Counted from the first letter of the stretch, positions 18,450 through 26,896 are shown. The stretch: 64,000 bases of DNA from Verrucomicrobiia bacterium (GCA_030432565.1 JAUIGV010000014.1:62001-126000); one strand, 5' to 3'. Notes: generated from the sequence alone by a model not told the origin. Program-made: numbers and translations.

Positions 18450-18869
18450 CTAATCCCCCTGGACCATGATCACGATGCGACGCGAGTGTGGTTGGTTCCG
18501 GTGCTCAAAAAGAAAGAGTCCCTGCCAGGTGCCGAGTGTCATTTGCCCGTTCACCACCGGAATCACTTCGCTGGTCCGGGTGAGAGCCATGCGAATATGA
18601 GAGGGCATGTCATCCGGCCCCTCGTAAGTGTGCACAAAGTACGGAGTGTCCTCGGGAACCAGATGATCAAAAAAGGAATGCAGGTCGGTCCGCGCGCTCG
18701 GATCGGCATTCTCCATGATGACCAAACTTGCGCTGGTGTGCCGGACAAAGACGGTTGCTGTTCCCGTCGTAATTCCCGATTCAGCAACGATGTCCTCAAC
18801 CTGACGGGTGATCTCGTAAGTTCCTTTTCCGGAAGAGCGGACGGAAAGGCTGGCAGCATGACTCGGCAT
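18450..18869 (-). CDS. yjbQ: YjbQ-family protein (UPF0047)
   Basis: The protein has 139 residues, the usual length of the family. Diagnostic strings are VFVRHTSASLVIMENAD, a DLHSFFDHLVPED segment, DMPSHIRMALTRTS and a C-terminal QGLFLFEHRN. The conserved histidines in these strings form the proposed metal site. Family members have been linked to a side thiamine-phosphate-synthase activity, but their physiological role is unsettled. The gene stands alone on the minus strand, 55 bases from the sigma-factor partner gene. A short CTCCG/CGGAG hairpin in the 77 bases downstream could weaken read-through towards the exported protein gene. Confidence 0.9.
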   Translation of the reverse strand: MPSHAASLSVRSSGKGTYEITRQVEDIVAESGITTGTATVFVRHTSASLVIMENADPSARTDLHSFFDHLVPEDTPYFVHTYEGPDDMPSHIRMALTRTSEVIPVVNGQMTLGTWQGLFLFEHRNQPHSRRIVIMVQGD

Positions 18870-18924
18870 GCACGGGATCCTGACACGCTGGTGGTAGGGA
18901 GATCAAGTCACCCAATCGCCGAAA

Positions 18925-19305
18925 TCAGGGACCGGGTTTTGGAACCGGGTTTGGAACCGTATTTTTTGGAGGGTTGACCGGCTTCTTAATCGGCTGCTTT
19001 GGCTCAAAAATAATCGGTTGTCTTGAGGCATCAGGCCGGGCCTCGGGCCCCTTTGGCCAACTCAACACTATCACCAACAAAGCCGCATAAGCCACACCAG
19101 CTCCAACCACCCACTTGCCGGAGGTCATCCCACGGAACAAGTCGGACACGCGGGAAGCGGAAGAAAAAGTCGAAGGCCTGGACGCGACTTCTCCATCGCG
19201 ACGACTTTGAAACTCCTTGAGAAAATCTTCGAAGTATCCGTCCCTGGGTTGCTCGAACCGCTTTAGGCGGATGAGTTTTTGGACCTGTGTTTCTTGCTCG
19301 CTCAT
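18925..19305 (-). CDS. Small single-pass membrane protein paired with the ECF sigma factor
   Basis: The protein has 126 residues. The cytosolic N-terminus (about 62 residues, basic and helical, with YFEDFLKEFQSRR) leads to one transmembrane helix (WVVGAGVAYAALLVIVLSW) and a proline-rich periplasmic tail (QPIKKPVNPPKNTVPNP). It begins 9 bases after the sigma-factor gene, which is the position expected for an anti-sigma factor. The HxxxCxxC zinc motif of ZAS-type anti-sigma domains is absent, so the anti-sigma role is inferred from position and topology only. Confidence 0.65.
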   Translation of the reverse strand: MSEQETQVQKLIRLKRFEQPRDGYFEDFLKEFQSRRDGEVASRPSTFSSASRVSDLFRGMTSGKWVVGAGVAYAALLVIVLSWPKGPEARPDASRQPIIFEPKQPIKKPVNPPKNTVPNPVPKPGP

Positions 19306-19314
19306 GAATGATTT

Positions 19315-19914
19315 CTATTTGATGAACTCCTCCAAATGCCCCTGCAATTGCTGGTGCGCGTAGAAGAGCCTCGAACGGACGGTTCCTTCCGACACCTTGA
19401 GAATTTTACTGATCTCAGCGTGGGGAATTCCCTGAATATCGAACATCGTGACGACCGCTCTATGGTCATCAGACAGCGACTGCATCGCTTCGTTCAATTT
19501 TTTTTGAAGTTCGTTCACATCGCTTTGGTGACGGGGATTTGCGGAATGGGCGATATCCACCATGGCGTCGTCGTTCTGAATTCCCGAATCCAGATCATCG
19601 AGGCTCCACGCGGCCCTCCGTTTGCGCTTTTTCAGGAAGTTCAGCGTCATATTTGTCCCGATCGCATAAATCCATGTGTAGAATGACGATTTCCCCCGAA
19701 AGCGGCTCAGTGACCGGTAGGCCTTCGCAAAAACATCCTGCATGAGATCGTTCGCGTCCTCCTTGTTGGAGGTCATATGGTAGATCATGCCGTAAAGGCG
19801 CGGGCTGTATTTCACGACCAGTTGATCAAAGGCCGCAGTATCCCCCTTCTGCGCCCTGGCCACGAGGCCACGATCCGCATCGGCGGAGGATTCATTCGCA
19901 GACTCGGAAGACAT
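19315..19914 (-). CDS. ECF-type RNA polymerase sigma factor
   Basis: The protein has 199 residues; the ATG at 19914 was chosen over a GTG 13 codons upstream because it gives an ordinary MSSESAN start. Region 2 is complete: DQLVVKYSPRLYGMIYHM, DLMQDVFAKAYRSLSRF and SSFYTWIYAIGTNMTLNFLK. Region 4 carries LSDDHRAVVTMFDIQ and an HTH with AEISKILKVSEGTVRSRLF. This is the standard two-domain ECF architecture of the RpoE/SigW type. It directs transcription of an unknown regulon, possibly including envelope genes. The small membrane gene immediately downstream probably modulates its activity. Confidence 0.93.
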   Translation of the reverse strand: MSSESANESSADADRGLVARAQKGDTAAFDQLVVKYSPRLYGMIYHMTSNKEDANDLMQDVFAKAYRSLSRFRGKSSFYTWIYAIGTNMTLNFLKKRKRRAAWSLDDLDSGIQNDDAMVDIAHSANPRHQSDVNELQKKLNEAMQSLSDDHRAVVTMFDIQGIPHAEISKILKVSEGTVRSRLFYAHQQLQGHLEEFIK

Positions 19915-19984
19915 AAAGTTTTTTAGAATCGCCGGTGAGGAACCTTCTGACACAACCTTAGGGACAGGTCAAAGCACCGCACGT

Positions 19985-20341
19985 TCAATTTATCTTTGAA
20001 GAAGATCGCTCGATGATCACGCCAACCCAATCGGTCTCCGGCAAAATGAACTTTTCAATTTCGACGCGGATCTTGCAAACTTCGAACTCAACCAGAACCA
20101 TCGCGGCAATATCCTGCGCAAGGGTTTCGATGAGCTGGCGCTCTTTCGCGGCCGCCAATCCACGAACACGATCCGCGACCGCCTTGTAGTCCACCGTACC
20201 ATCAATCCTGTCGTGCTCCGGAAAGCGAGCGACATCGAGCGTGAGATGAACCCGCAGCCTTTGCTTTTCCGCCCGCTCCTCCGCTGGAACCCCGATGTGC
20301 GCAATCAGCTCCAAGCCGCGAATGACGATCTGATCCATCAT
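19985..20341 (-). CDS. folB: Dihydroneopterin aldolase (FolB)
   Basis: The protein has 118 residues, as expected for the family. It starts at one of two adjacent ATG codons; the first overlaps the HAD stop as ATGA. The N-terminus DQIVIRGLELIAHIGVPAEER carries the conserved active-site Glu after the IGV turn. VDYKAVADRV and RQLIETLAQDIA are typical, and the C-terminal IEKFILPETDWVGVIIER has the catalytic Lys. FolB converts 7,8-dihydroneopterin to 6-hydroxymethyl-dihydropterin and glycolaldehyde in folate synthesis. Last gene of a four-gene minus-strand unit with HAD, DciA-like protein and ferredoxin. Confidence 0.92.
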   Translation of the reverse strand: MMDQIVIRGLELIAHIGVPAEERAEKQRLRVHLTLDVARFPEHDRIDGTVDYKAVADRVRGLAAAKERQLIETLAQDIAAMVLVEFEVCKIRVEIEKFILPETDWVGVIIERSSSKIN

Positions 20342-20988
20342 AAAGGTGTGCCGGTCTGGATTGCAGAATTCTCCAGCCACTGACGAAAATCGCCGAGGTG
20401 ATCAAAGAAGTGATGCGGTTCACTTTCCGCGAGCCTCTCGACCGGATCGTATCCCGTAGCCACTGCGACCGAAGCGATTCCACCGTGCTTGGCAGTGTGC
20501 ACGTCGTGCACCATATCTCCCACGAACGCGGTATTTGCGACGGATAAATCGTGCGTCTTCAAGATGTCGCCGATGCGGTGGCGCTTGTCGATGACGCCGG
20601 CGTAAATTGCCTCAAAGTGACCGTGCAGACCGAAATCATGCGCCTGCTCGGTAAAAAGTCCCACATCCATGCTTGATAGAACGAAGCAGCGGATTTCCTG
20701 GTCGCGGCACCAATCGAGCATCTCACGCGCGTGAGGCAGAACCGTCACGCCCTCCGGGGACTCATTGAAAGAGCTTCGAAAAGTATCCTCCAGAGTCTCG
20801 ATGGAAACGCCCGGCAGCACCTCCTCATAAAACTCCGGGTACGGCAGTCGAAAACGTTGGCGGAATTCCTCGCGACTGAGGGCGGGCACATCATGCTCAC
20901 CCAGCACGGTGTTGGTTGCGTGAAGCGTGGGAGGCAGGTCATCGACCAGGGTGCCCGACCAGTCGAAGAGAAGTGAGCGGTATTTCAT
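20338..20988 (-). CDS. HAD-superfamily hydrolase with a DWSGT signature
   Basis: The protein has 216 residues. Motif I is FDWSGTLVDD (Asp-9 nucleophile), motif II is CFVLSSMD, a Lys follows in VIDKRHRIGDIL, and motif IV is FVGDMVHDVHTAKHGG. A helical cap lies between motifs I and II. Classical HAD phosphatases have a second Asp at the +2 position of motif I; here it is Ser-11. Phosphonoacetaldehyde hydrolases have Ala at that place (DWAGT), so chemistry other than simple phosphate-ester hydrolysis is possible. The phosphonatase cap lysine was not evident. Twelve bases after the DciA-like gene, and overlapping folB. Confidence 0.85.
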   Translation of the reverse strand: MKYRSLLFDWSGTLVDDLPPTLHATNTVLGEHDVPALSREEFRQRFRLPYPEFYEEVLPGVSIETLEDTFRSSFNESPEGVTVLPHAREMLDWCRDQEIRCFVLSSMDVGLFTEQAHDFGLHGHFEAIYAGVIDKRHRIGDILKTHDLSVANTAFVGDMVHDVHTAKHGGIASVAVATGYDPVERLAESEPHHFFDHLGDFRQWLENSAIQTGTPL

Positions 20989-21000
20989 AAACTTTACACC

Positions 21001-21396
21001 TTAACCGATGGTGAGCCGGAGAGCAGTGACGTTTTCAGACCCCAGCTCATTTTGAAGCCTACGCAACAGCCCCGGCTTAAGTTGCTCGAGGTGGTAACGC
21101 ATCGCGGGCTGCAAAACCTTCAGAGTGAGGCACCCTTTCCGGAGTGAAACCGGCTCGGTTTGCTTGGCGATCAAATCACCCGCCAAAGAAGACCAGGCCT
21201 CCTTGACACGCTCCTCATCGAGCCCGCCCTGAACTCCAATCGATTCGAGGATCGCCTCAATGTGCGCCCCCGCTTCGCTAATGTTCTTTTCCAGGTTCAG
21301 TGGCCGGGAAGCACCGACCCACTGACTGACGATGTCAGCCCGCATGTTTTTCCGGGAAATCGATTTTTCTTTCCCGGCGCCAGGCTTTCGTCCCAT
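21001..21396 (-). CDS. DUF721 / DciA-like protein
   Basis: The protein has 131 residues. The C-terminal 90 residues match the DUF721 fold pattern: VKEAWSSLAGDLIAKQTEPV, then LRKGCLTLKVLQPAMRYHLE and LLRRLQNELG, ending TALRLTIG. The N-terminal extension is basic and probably disordered. DciA, the best-studied DUF721 protein, helps load the replicative DnaB helicase in bacteria without DnaC. That role is plausible here but not tested. It follows the ferredoxin gene by 8 bases. Confidence 0.82.
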   Translation of the reverse strand: MGRKPGAGKEKSISRKNMRADIVSQWVGASRPLNLEKNISEAGAHIEAILESIGVQGGLDEERVKEAWSSLAGDLIAKQTEPVSLRKGCLTLKVLQPAMRYHLEQLKPGLLRRLQNELGSENVTALRLTIG

Positions 21397-21404
21397 GGCG
21401 CAAT

Positions 21405-21644
21405 TTAGGAATCCTCGCCGTCGTCACCGATCGCTTCGACCGGGCAACCTTCGAGAGCTTCCATGCAGAGAGCAACTTCCTCCTCGTTCTCAGGCTGCTT
21501 GTAAACGTAGGAGTATCCCTCCTCGTCAGAGCGCTGGAAATTATCGGGAGCGGTTTCGCGGCAGAGATCGCAATCGATGCACTGGGAATCGACGTAGAAC
21601 TTTCCTGCAACGCTTTCGGGATTTTTGTCTTCGAGATCAGCCAT
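21405..21644 (-). CDS. Small 4Fe-4S ferredoxin
   Basis: The protein has 79 residues. CIDCDLCRETAPDNF supplies three cluster cysteines in a CxxCxxC order. The later CMEALEGCPVEAI contributes the fourth (the Cys before Pro) plus an extra cysteine that could form a disulphide. The rest is acidic, as usual for electron-transfer ferredoxins. One [4Fe-4S] cluster is expected. It heads the operon ferredoxin, DciA-like, HAD, FolB, and is transcribed divergently from the proline-rich membrane protein. Confidence 0.9.
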   Translation of the reverse strand: MADLEDKNPESVAGKFYVDSQCIDCDLCRETAPDNFQRSDEEGYSYVYKQPENEEEVALCMEALEGCPVEAIGDDGEDS

Positions 21645-21757
21645 GACTTGGTGGCGGAACTGTTCTCTCCCTGATCATAAAGTGCAATCACTTTTTGCGA
21701 CCATCATTCACGGGTTGCAATGATCCGCCGCGCTGACTATCTCTCTGGGCACCAATC

Positions 21758-22591
21758 ATGACAGACAAGCCCTCCGATCCCAAAAACAAGCCTCAAAATG
21801 ACTTTTGGGACCTTGGTGACGACCTCGATCCCGGAGAAGCCATAGAATCCAGCCCGCCAAAGCAGCAATCCCCCGGCCCCGCACCCGCCCGGACGACTCC
21901 TGCAGCCCCCGCAACCCCGCCGGAAGACATTCCGGGCGACCTGGGCGATGACCTTCCACCGCCCCCTGCCCCATCTCAAAAACCCGCGGCAGCCGCTCCT
22001 TCCCAGTCCCGGCGGGTCCGGGTCAAGGAGACCATAAGGGAAGACAAACCAACGACCATGGTCGAAAAAACCTTCATTGGAGTGCTCCTCGCCTCCTTGC
22101 TCGGCGTGGCGATCTGGGGCGTAGCAGCCTATCTCGACACCGCTCCAAATGGCGAGCTGACGGAGTATAAGGAAGACTTTCCCATCCAGGGTGAATCCGT
22201 CACCGTTGAGAATATTGAAACCTGGTGGCGTGAGCCCGTCCGCGATGGCGAGGATGCCGATATCGGGGTGGTGGTGGAAGCCCGCCTCATTCCCTGTGCT
22301 TCCATCAAGATCAGCGACAGTAGCACCACCAATTTACAGGTGAGCTTTCGCGATGGAGAAAACAAGCTCATCGGCGACATCATCAACCTTTCCGTGAGAG
22401 ACGGCCAATTTGAAAAGAACAACTCGAACGAGATTTCTGTAAACGCCACGGCCGGATTCAACAATCCCACCACGATCAATCCTTACATCAACCGGGACAT
22501 CGAACCCTGGACACTTGCCATCGTCGAAGGTGGCACGTCAGACGAACCAATCGTCAAAACCCGCATCGAAGCCAATCGCAAAGAAAAATAA
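21758..22591 (+). CDS. Proline-rich single-pass membrane protein, unknown function
   Basis: The protein has 277 residues. The first 95 are disordered, rich in Pro/Ala/Asp and contain repeated DLGDDL motifs. A single transmembrane helix follows (TFIGVLLASLLGVAIWGVAAYL, about 108-129). The C-terminal 145 residues are beta-rich and probably periplasmic (TVENIETWWREPVRDGEDAD, IISVNATAGFNN-like strands). No family was recognised. It lies 6 bases upstream of hemQ in the same direction, so co-expression with haem synthesis is likely. Confidence 0.72.
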   Translation: MTDKPSDPKNKPQNDFWDLGDDLDPGEAIESSPPKQQSPGPAPARTTPAAPATPPEDIPGDLGDDLPPPPAPSQKPAAAAPSQSRRVRVKETIREDKPTTMVEKTFIGVLLASLLGVAIWGVAAYLDTAPNGELTEYKEDFPIQGESVTVENIETWWREPVRDGEDADIGVVVEARLIPCASIKISDSSTTNLQVSFRDGENKLIGDIINLSVRDGQFEKNNSNEISVNATAGFNNPTTINPYINRDIEPWTLAIVEGGTSDEPIVKTRIEANRKEK

Positions 22592-22597
22592 AAACTC

Positions 22598-23428
22598 ATG
22601 TCCGATAATCCCACCCCTCTTGTGCCCGTCGAAGGCTGGCACGTCATGCACCTCTACTACTCCGTCGATCACAGCCAGTGGTCACTTCTCTCCGAAGCAG
22701 AACAACGTCAGGCCAAGACCGAGCTCAGTGAATTGGTTCAGGAAATCCGTTCCCATAAAGACACCCAGCTCCTCATCTTCGCCGTTGCCACCCCAAAGGC
22801 CGACATCGGTTTCATGCTTCTCACTCCCGACCTGCATGACGCCACCCATTTTGAGAAACGCCTCACCCTCGCCCTCGGACCGGACGTTCTCACCCCGACC
22901 TATTCCTACCTGTCCCAAACCGAACGCTCGGAATACACCACCACCTCCGAGCAATACGGAAAAGACACCCTCGTCGGAGAAAAAGGCATGACCGAAGGCA
23001 GCGAGGAATACGTAACCGCCCTCAAGGAGTTCGACGAACGCATGACGCACTACCTTCAGCACCGCCTTTATCCCGTTCTCCCCGACTGGCCCGCCATCTG
23101 TTTCTACCCGATGTCAAAGCGCCGCTCGCCAAATGATCACTACAACTGGTATTCCCTCGACCACGCCGCCCGCGCCCAGCTGATGAAGGGCCACGCCACC
23201 ACCGGCCGCAAATACTCAGGGAAAATTCTTCAGCTGATCACCGGGTCCACCGGACTCGACGAGCACGAATGGGGCGTCACCCTCTTGGCCAAAGACACCA
23301 TCGAGATCAAAAACATCGTTTACGAAATGCGCTTCGATGAGGTCTCCGCACGCTTTGCCGAATTCGGCGATTTCTACATCGGGATGCAACTTCCGCTCAA
23401 CGAACTCTTCAAACGCATCTGCCTCTAG
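22598..23428 (+). CDS. hemQ: HemQ / chlorite-dismutase-family haem synthase
   Basis: The protein has 276 residues, matching HemQ. N-terminal VEGWHVMHLYYSVDHSQW, central CFYPMSKRRSPNDHYNWYSL, the haem-ligand region HATTGRKYSG and the closing YEMRFDEVSARFAEFGDF are all family landmarks. HemQ catalyses the H2O2-dependent decarboxylation of coproporphyrin-type intermediates to haem b in the coproporphyrin-dependent route. The chlorite-dismutase catalytic arginine region is not evident, so haem synthase rather than chlorite detoxification is the better call. Followed 4 bases later by a small lipoprotein gene. Confidence 0.92.
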   Translation: MSDNPTPLVPVEGWHVMHLYYSVDHSQWSLLSEAEQRQAKTELSELVQEIRSHKDTQLLIFAVATPKADIGFMLLTPDLHDATHFEKRLTLALGPDVLTPTYSYLSQTERSEYTTTSEQYGKDTLVGEKGMTEGSEEYVTALKEFDERMTHYLQHRLYPVLPDWPAICFYPMSKRRSPNDHYNWYSLDHAARAQLMKGHATTGRKYSGKILQLITGSTGLDEHEWGVTLLAKDTIEIKNIVYEMRFDEVSARFAEFGDFYIGMQLPLNELFKRICL

Positions 23429-23432
23429 CATC

Positions 23433-23870
23433 ATGAAATCCCTCTGGTTTGGCATTCTCGCCTCCCTTCTATTGGCGTCCTGCTCCAACTATCAACGGGA
23501 CTTCCGGAGGGCCTCCATCACCAAGCCATCCCCTACTCCAACCGGCCCGTGGAAGGGCACATGGAAGAGCGAAGTCAACGGCCATCAAGGCCCGCTTTGG
23601 TGCATCATCACCAAGGACAAGGCTTTACCGGACACCTACAACTTCCGCTACCGCGCCGGCTGGGGCGTACTGCAATTCGGCGACTACACCCACCGGATCG
23701 CGACCACGAAGAAGGACCAGACTCTTCCCTTAAACCACTCCATGACCCTCCCCGGAAACTTCGGCACCTACCGCATTAAAGGCGAAGTCAATCCCGGTGA
23801 ATTCAATGCCAGATTTCAAGGCAACGGCGACAAGGGAACAATGATCCTCACCCGCCCTCATGACCAGTAG
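23433..23870 (+). CDS. Small lipoprotein of unknown function
   Basis: The protein has 145 residues starting at ATG 23433. The signal peptide ends with a lipobox (LLLASC, Cys-17). The mature protein has one beta-barrel-like domain with GPWKGTWKSEVNGHQGPLWC, TYNFRYRAGWGVLQFGDY and FNARFQGNGDKGTMILTR, the shape of a small lipocalin-like or DUF-type sheet. The start lies 4 bases after the hemQ stop, so the two are probably co-transcribed. Haem binding is a guess from position only. Confidence 0.75.
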   Translation: MKSLWFGILASLLLASCSNYQRDFRRASITKPSPTPTGPWKGTWKSEVNGHQGPLWCIITKDKALPDTYNFRYRAGWGVLQFGDYTHRIATTKKDQTLPLNHSMTLPGNFGTYRIKGEVNPGEFNARFQGNGDKGTMILTRPHDQ

Positions 23871-23904
23871 AACAGGCAGGAAACCTGTTTCACCTGACCA
23901 GGTG
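23871..23904. terminator. Paired hairpins between convergent genes
   Basis: AACAGG (23871-23876) pairs with CCTGTT (23884-23889) and is followed by TT; directly after it CACCTG and CAGGTG (23891-23904) form a second hairpin with a two-base loop. The site separates the lipoprotein gene from the convergent nucleotidyltransferase fusion, so a bidirectional terminator is likely. Confidence 0.5.
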
Positions 23905-23912
23905 TCCGCGCG

Positions 23913-24980
23913 TCACTCACACCACGGCTCCACCGGCAACAAGCCCGCCGCAGCATCCCTTGCTCCCTGCGAAGGGAAAAGATAGAGCGCGTAACCACCG
24001 TGACCGCCTCCGCAATATTTCCGCGCCACACTGCCTGAAATTTCAGGCAACTCCTCCATCCCCTCGCCCAACTGGGCCGAATAGGACATCAAAACCGCCT
24101 CGGCAAGCTTGGCAATTGACTCCGCCATCACCGCTTCCCGCGCCATCGCGCCCGCGCGTTCAATCAAATCATAATCACGCTCAAAACCCACCGCGCCCGG
24201 CGTGTCATGTTGCTTTCCGGTCCAGAGCAATCCCATGCACCCGTTCAAAAACGACCCATCCCGCTTCAAATCCAGACGCGGCCTTTGCCCGCTCTTCCAA
24301 ACACAAATCCCGGTCTCCCGGATCACCGCCGGATCCTGCCAACCCACTCCCAAATCCAGCTCGGACTGCACTGAATCTTTTCCGTTCAACAAGGCCCAAG
24401 CCCCACTCCCTCCCAACCCAGCCTTCTGCTCGTAAGGCCAATCCTGCAAACTCACTTTTGGCGAAATCGCGCAGTTCACAATAAAACCGCCCTCGCGCGC
24501 ATGCTTCGGAACGTCCAGCCACCCCCCACCAAAATCAACCCGCAAGGGGGCCTCCTTCACTCCGCTGATCCGGTTCACAATCGCCGTCGTCGAAATGGGC
24601 TCAAACATCGGCGGAGTCTTCGGCAAGCGAACATACCGGCACCCCACCTCCGCACAGAGCTCCTCCTTGATATCACCATACTGGTCATCCTCGGTTACCG
24701 CCAAAATATCCGGCTTCAACTCCCGGAAAATCGGCTCAAAGTCCAGTCCCTGCCTCTCTCCGCTCCCTGCGACCACCTCATCCACCATCACCAATGCCCG
24801 CAAAAGCGCCGCCTTGTGATCGTCCGGCAGCGAAGGTCTCCTCCCCTTGTGCTTCCACAGGATCTCCTCATTCGCAAATGAAACAGTCAAATAGTCACCC
24901 AAACCCCGCGCCTCCTCAAAAAATTGCAAATGCCCTGCATGTAAAATGTCATAACAACCTGAAACAAATACCTTCGTCAT
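23913..24980 (-). CDS. Nucleotidyltransferase fused to a GHMP-kinase-like domain
   Basis: The protein has 355 residues. The N-terminal 130 are a cytidylyl/adenylyltransferase of the RfaE/TagD type: VFVSGCYDILHAGH (HAGH, 14-17), SFANEEILWKHKGRRPSL and the ISTTAIVNRI motif. After about residue 145 comes a GHMP-kinase-like part: APLRVDFGGGWLDVP, GLGGSGAWALLNG in place of motif 2, and KYCGGGHGGYALYLF as motif 3. A single chain could phosphorylate a sugar and activate it as a nucleotide sugar, as in the heptose pathway, where HldE instead joins a PfkB kinase to the transferase. The GHMP part is short and its substrate is unknown. No heptose genes adjoin it. Confidence 0.82.
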   Translation of the reverse strand: MTKVFVSGCYDILHAGHLQFFEEARGLGDYLTVSFANEEILWKHKGRRPSLPDDHKAALLRALVMVDEVVAGSGERQGLDFEPIFRELKPDILAVTEDDQYGDIKEELCAEVGCRYVRLPKTPPMFEPISTTAIVNRISGVKEAPLRVDFGGGWLDVPKHAREGGFIVNCAISPKVSLQDWPYEQKAGLGGSGAWALLNGKDSVQSELDLGVGWQDPAVIRETGICVWKSGQRPRLDLKRDGSFLNGCMGLLWTGKQHDTPGAVGFERDYDLIERAGAMAREAVMAESIAKLAEAVLMSYSAQLGEGMEELPEISGSVARKYCGGGHGGYALYLFPSQGARDAAAGLLPVEPWCE

Positions 24981-25046
24981 CGCTTGGCCGAGTCAATCAC
25001 GCCTCCCTCGCTGGACAAGTCTTTCTCACTTCCCTAGAGTCAACAA

Positions 25047-26666
25047 ATGAAGTTTCTCATCCTTCTCCTGTTACCCTTCACCGTCCTCGCTGAAAAAAAG
25101 CGACCCAATATCGTTTTCTTTTTCACCGATGACCACGCCCCCCACGCCATCGGAGCGTATAATGGCTGGCTCAAATCGGTGAATCCGACTCCGGAAATCG
25201 ACAAACTCGCCGCCGACGGCATGCTGTTCGAGAACTCCTTCTGCACCAACTCCATTTGCGGCCCCTCCCGTGCCGTCATCATGAGCGGCAAGCACAGCCA
25301 TAAAAATGGCTTCATGAACAACGGAAACTCCTTCGACTGGAATCAGCAAATCTTCCCGAAAATCCTCCGCGCAGCCGGCTACCACACCGCCCTTTACGGA
25401 AAATCCCACCTCAAAGGAAAACCCCAGGGCTTCGACTCGTGGGCCGTTCTCCCCGGCCAGGGCGATTACTACAACCCCGCCATGATCACCCCCGAGGGCC
25501 GCAAGGTTGTTCCGGGATACTGCACCGACATCGTCACCGACATGGCCATCGACTTTATCAAGGAGTCAAAAAAACTCGGCAAACCCTTTATGCTGATGTG
25601 CCAGCACAAGGCGCCCCACCGCACCTGGATGCCGGCTCTTCGCCACCTCCACCTCTACGATGACATCGAGATCCCAGAGCCAAAAACTCTCTTCGATCAA
25701 TACGAAGGCCGAATTCCCGCCCAGCACCAGGAGATGGAAATCGACCGCCACATGTACCTCGATCACGACCTCTTCACCGACCTCACTCCCGATCTCGACT
25801 TCCCAAAACAACGCGAACCCAGCCAAGACCGCTCCGCTTACATGAACATGAAACGCATGACTCCGGAGCAACTCCAAGCCTGGCGTGCCGCCTATGGCCC
25901 CAAGGACAAAGCCTTCCGCGAAGCCAAGCTTACCGGTCGTGACCTCGTCCGCTGGAAATTTCAGCGTTACGCCAAGAACTACCTCCGCGCCATCAAGGGT
26001 GTCGATGAAAACCTCGCCCGCCTTCGCAAAGCCCTCGAAGAGCAAGGCCTCGCCGACAACACCGTCTTCGTCTATTCCTCCGACCAGGGTTTCTATATTG
26101 GTGACCATGGCTGGTATGACAAGCGATGGATGTACGAAGAATCCTTAAAGATGCCCCTCATCGTTTCATGGCCCGGCGTCATCAAGCCCGGCTCGCGAAA
26201 TTCCGATCTTGTCCAAAACCTCGACTACGCGCAAACCTTCCTCGACATGGCTGGCGCTAAAATTCCCGACGACATGCAAGGTGCCTCACTCGTCCCGCTT
26301 CTCAAAGGCAACAAGCCCGACGACTGGCGCAAGTCCATCTACTACCACTACTACGAGTATCCCTCCTACCACCAGGTCCCCCGCCACAACGGCATTCGGA
26401 CTGACCGCTACAAACTCATCAACTTCTACGAGTTTGGAGAGTGGGAATTCTATGATCTCAAAACCGACCCCGACGAAATCAAAAACCTTTACGGAAACAC
26501 GGAGAAAAAAGAGCTCATCGAACAGATCCGCAAACAGCTCCTCGAATTGCAAAAAGACTACGGCGACGAAACCGTCCTCAAGGAAAAGCCGCAGGAGTGG
26601 AAAACCAAAATGCGCACCACCACCAGTGTCAAAACCAAAGCCGATTTCCGTCCGCGCGTGAAGTAG
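25047..26666 (+). CDS. Exported S1-family sulfatase
   Basis: The protein has 539 residues with a signal peptide (MKFLILLLLPFTVLA). The metal-binding start is RPNIVFFFTDDH. The formylglycine signature is ICGPSRAVIMSGK, with Cys-71 as the residue to be converted by a formylglycine-generating enzyme. Later blocks include VYSSDQGFYIGDHGWYDKRW, which supplies metal and sulfate-site residues, and a C-terminal NGIRTDRYKLINFYEFGEWEFYDL subdomain. It hydrolyses sulfate esters, probably from a sulfated polysaccharide in the periplasm or at the surface. No maturation enzyme gene is present in the window. Confidence 0.94.
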   Translation: MKFLILLLLPFTVLAEKKRPNIVFFFTDDHAPHAIGAYNGWLKSVNPTPEIDKLAADGMLFENSFCTNSICGPSRAVIMSGKHSHKNGFMNNGNSFDWNQQIFPKILRAAGYHTALYGKSHLKGKPQGFDSWAVLPGQGDYYNPAMITPEGRKVVPGYCTDIVTDMAIDFIKESKKLGKPFMLMCQHKAPHRTWMPALRHLHLYDDIEIPEPKTLFDQYEGRIPAQHQEMEIDRHMYLDHDLFTDLTPDLDFPKQREPSQDRSAYMNMKRMTPEQLQAWRAAYGPKDKAFREAKLTGRDLVRWKFQRYAKNYLRAIKGVDENLARLRKALEEQGLADNTVFVYSSDQGFYIGDHGWYDKRWMYEESLKMPLIVSWPGVIKPGSRNSDLVQNLDYAQTFLDMAGAKIPDDMQGASLVPLLKGNKPDDWRKSIYYHYYEYPSYHQVPRHNGIRTDRYKLINFYEFGEWEFYDLKTDPDEIKNLYGNTEKKELIEQIRKQLLELQKDYGDETVLKEKPQEWKTKMRTTTSVKTKADFRPRVK

Positions 26667-26686
26667 ACGAAAGCTTCCGCCTTCGT
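26667..26686 (+). terminator. Hairpin directly after the sulfatase stop
   Basis: ACGAAAGC and GCCTTCGT form an 8-pair stem with one mismatch and a TTCC loop, beginning at the base after the stop codon and followed by TTCCC. A second short hairpin (TCCCGA / TCGGGA) lies at 26746-26759. Both are weak candidate terminators upstream of hrpB. Confidence 0.35.
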
Positions 26687-26896
26687 TTCCCATCCGGGTC
26701 GGCAAAACCAGGAACCGGCCACCAAAAATCCGGCTGACTTGAAACTCCCGACTTCGGGACAACCGGTCTCAATCGCTTTATTGCAACCCGGCGGGAAGAA
26801 TACGGCCGGCAGTGTCATCGATAGCGTGAAGGCCAGATCACTTTGAGCCCTCATTTACAACACACTCAATGATTCCCGTGCTCCGCAAACGACTTC

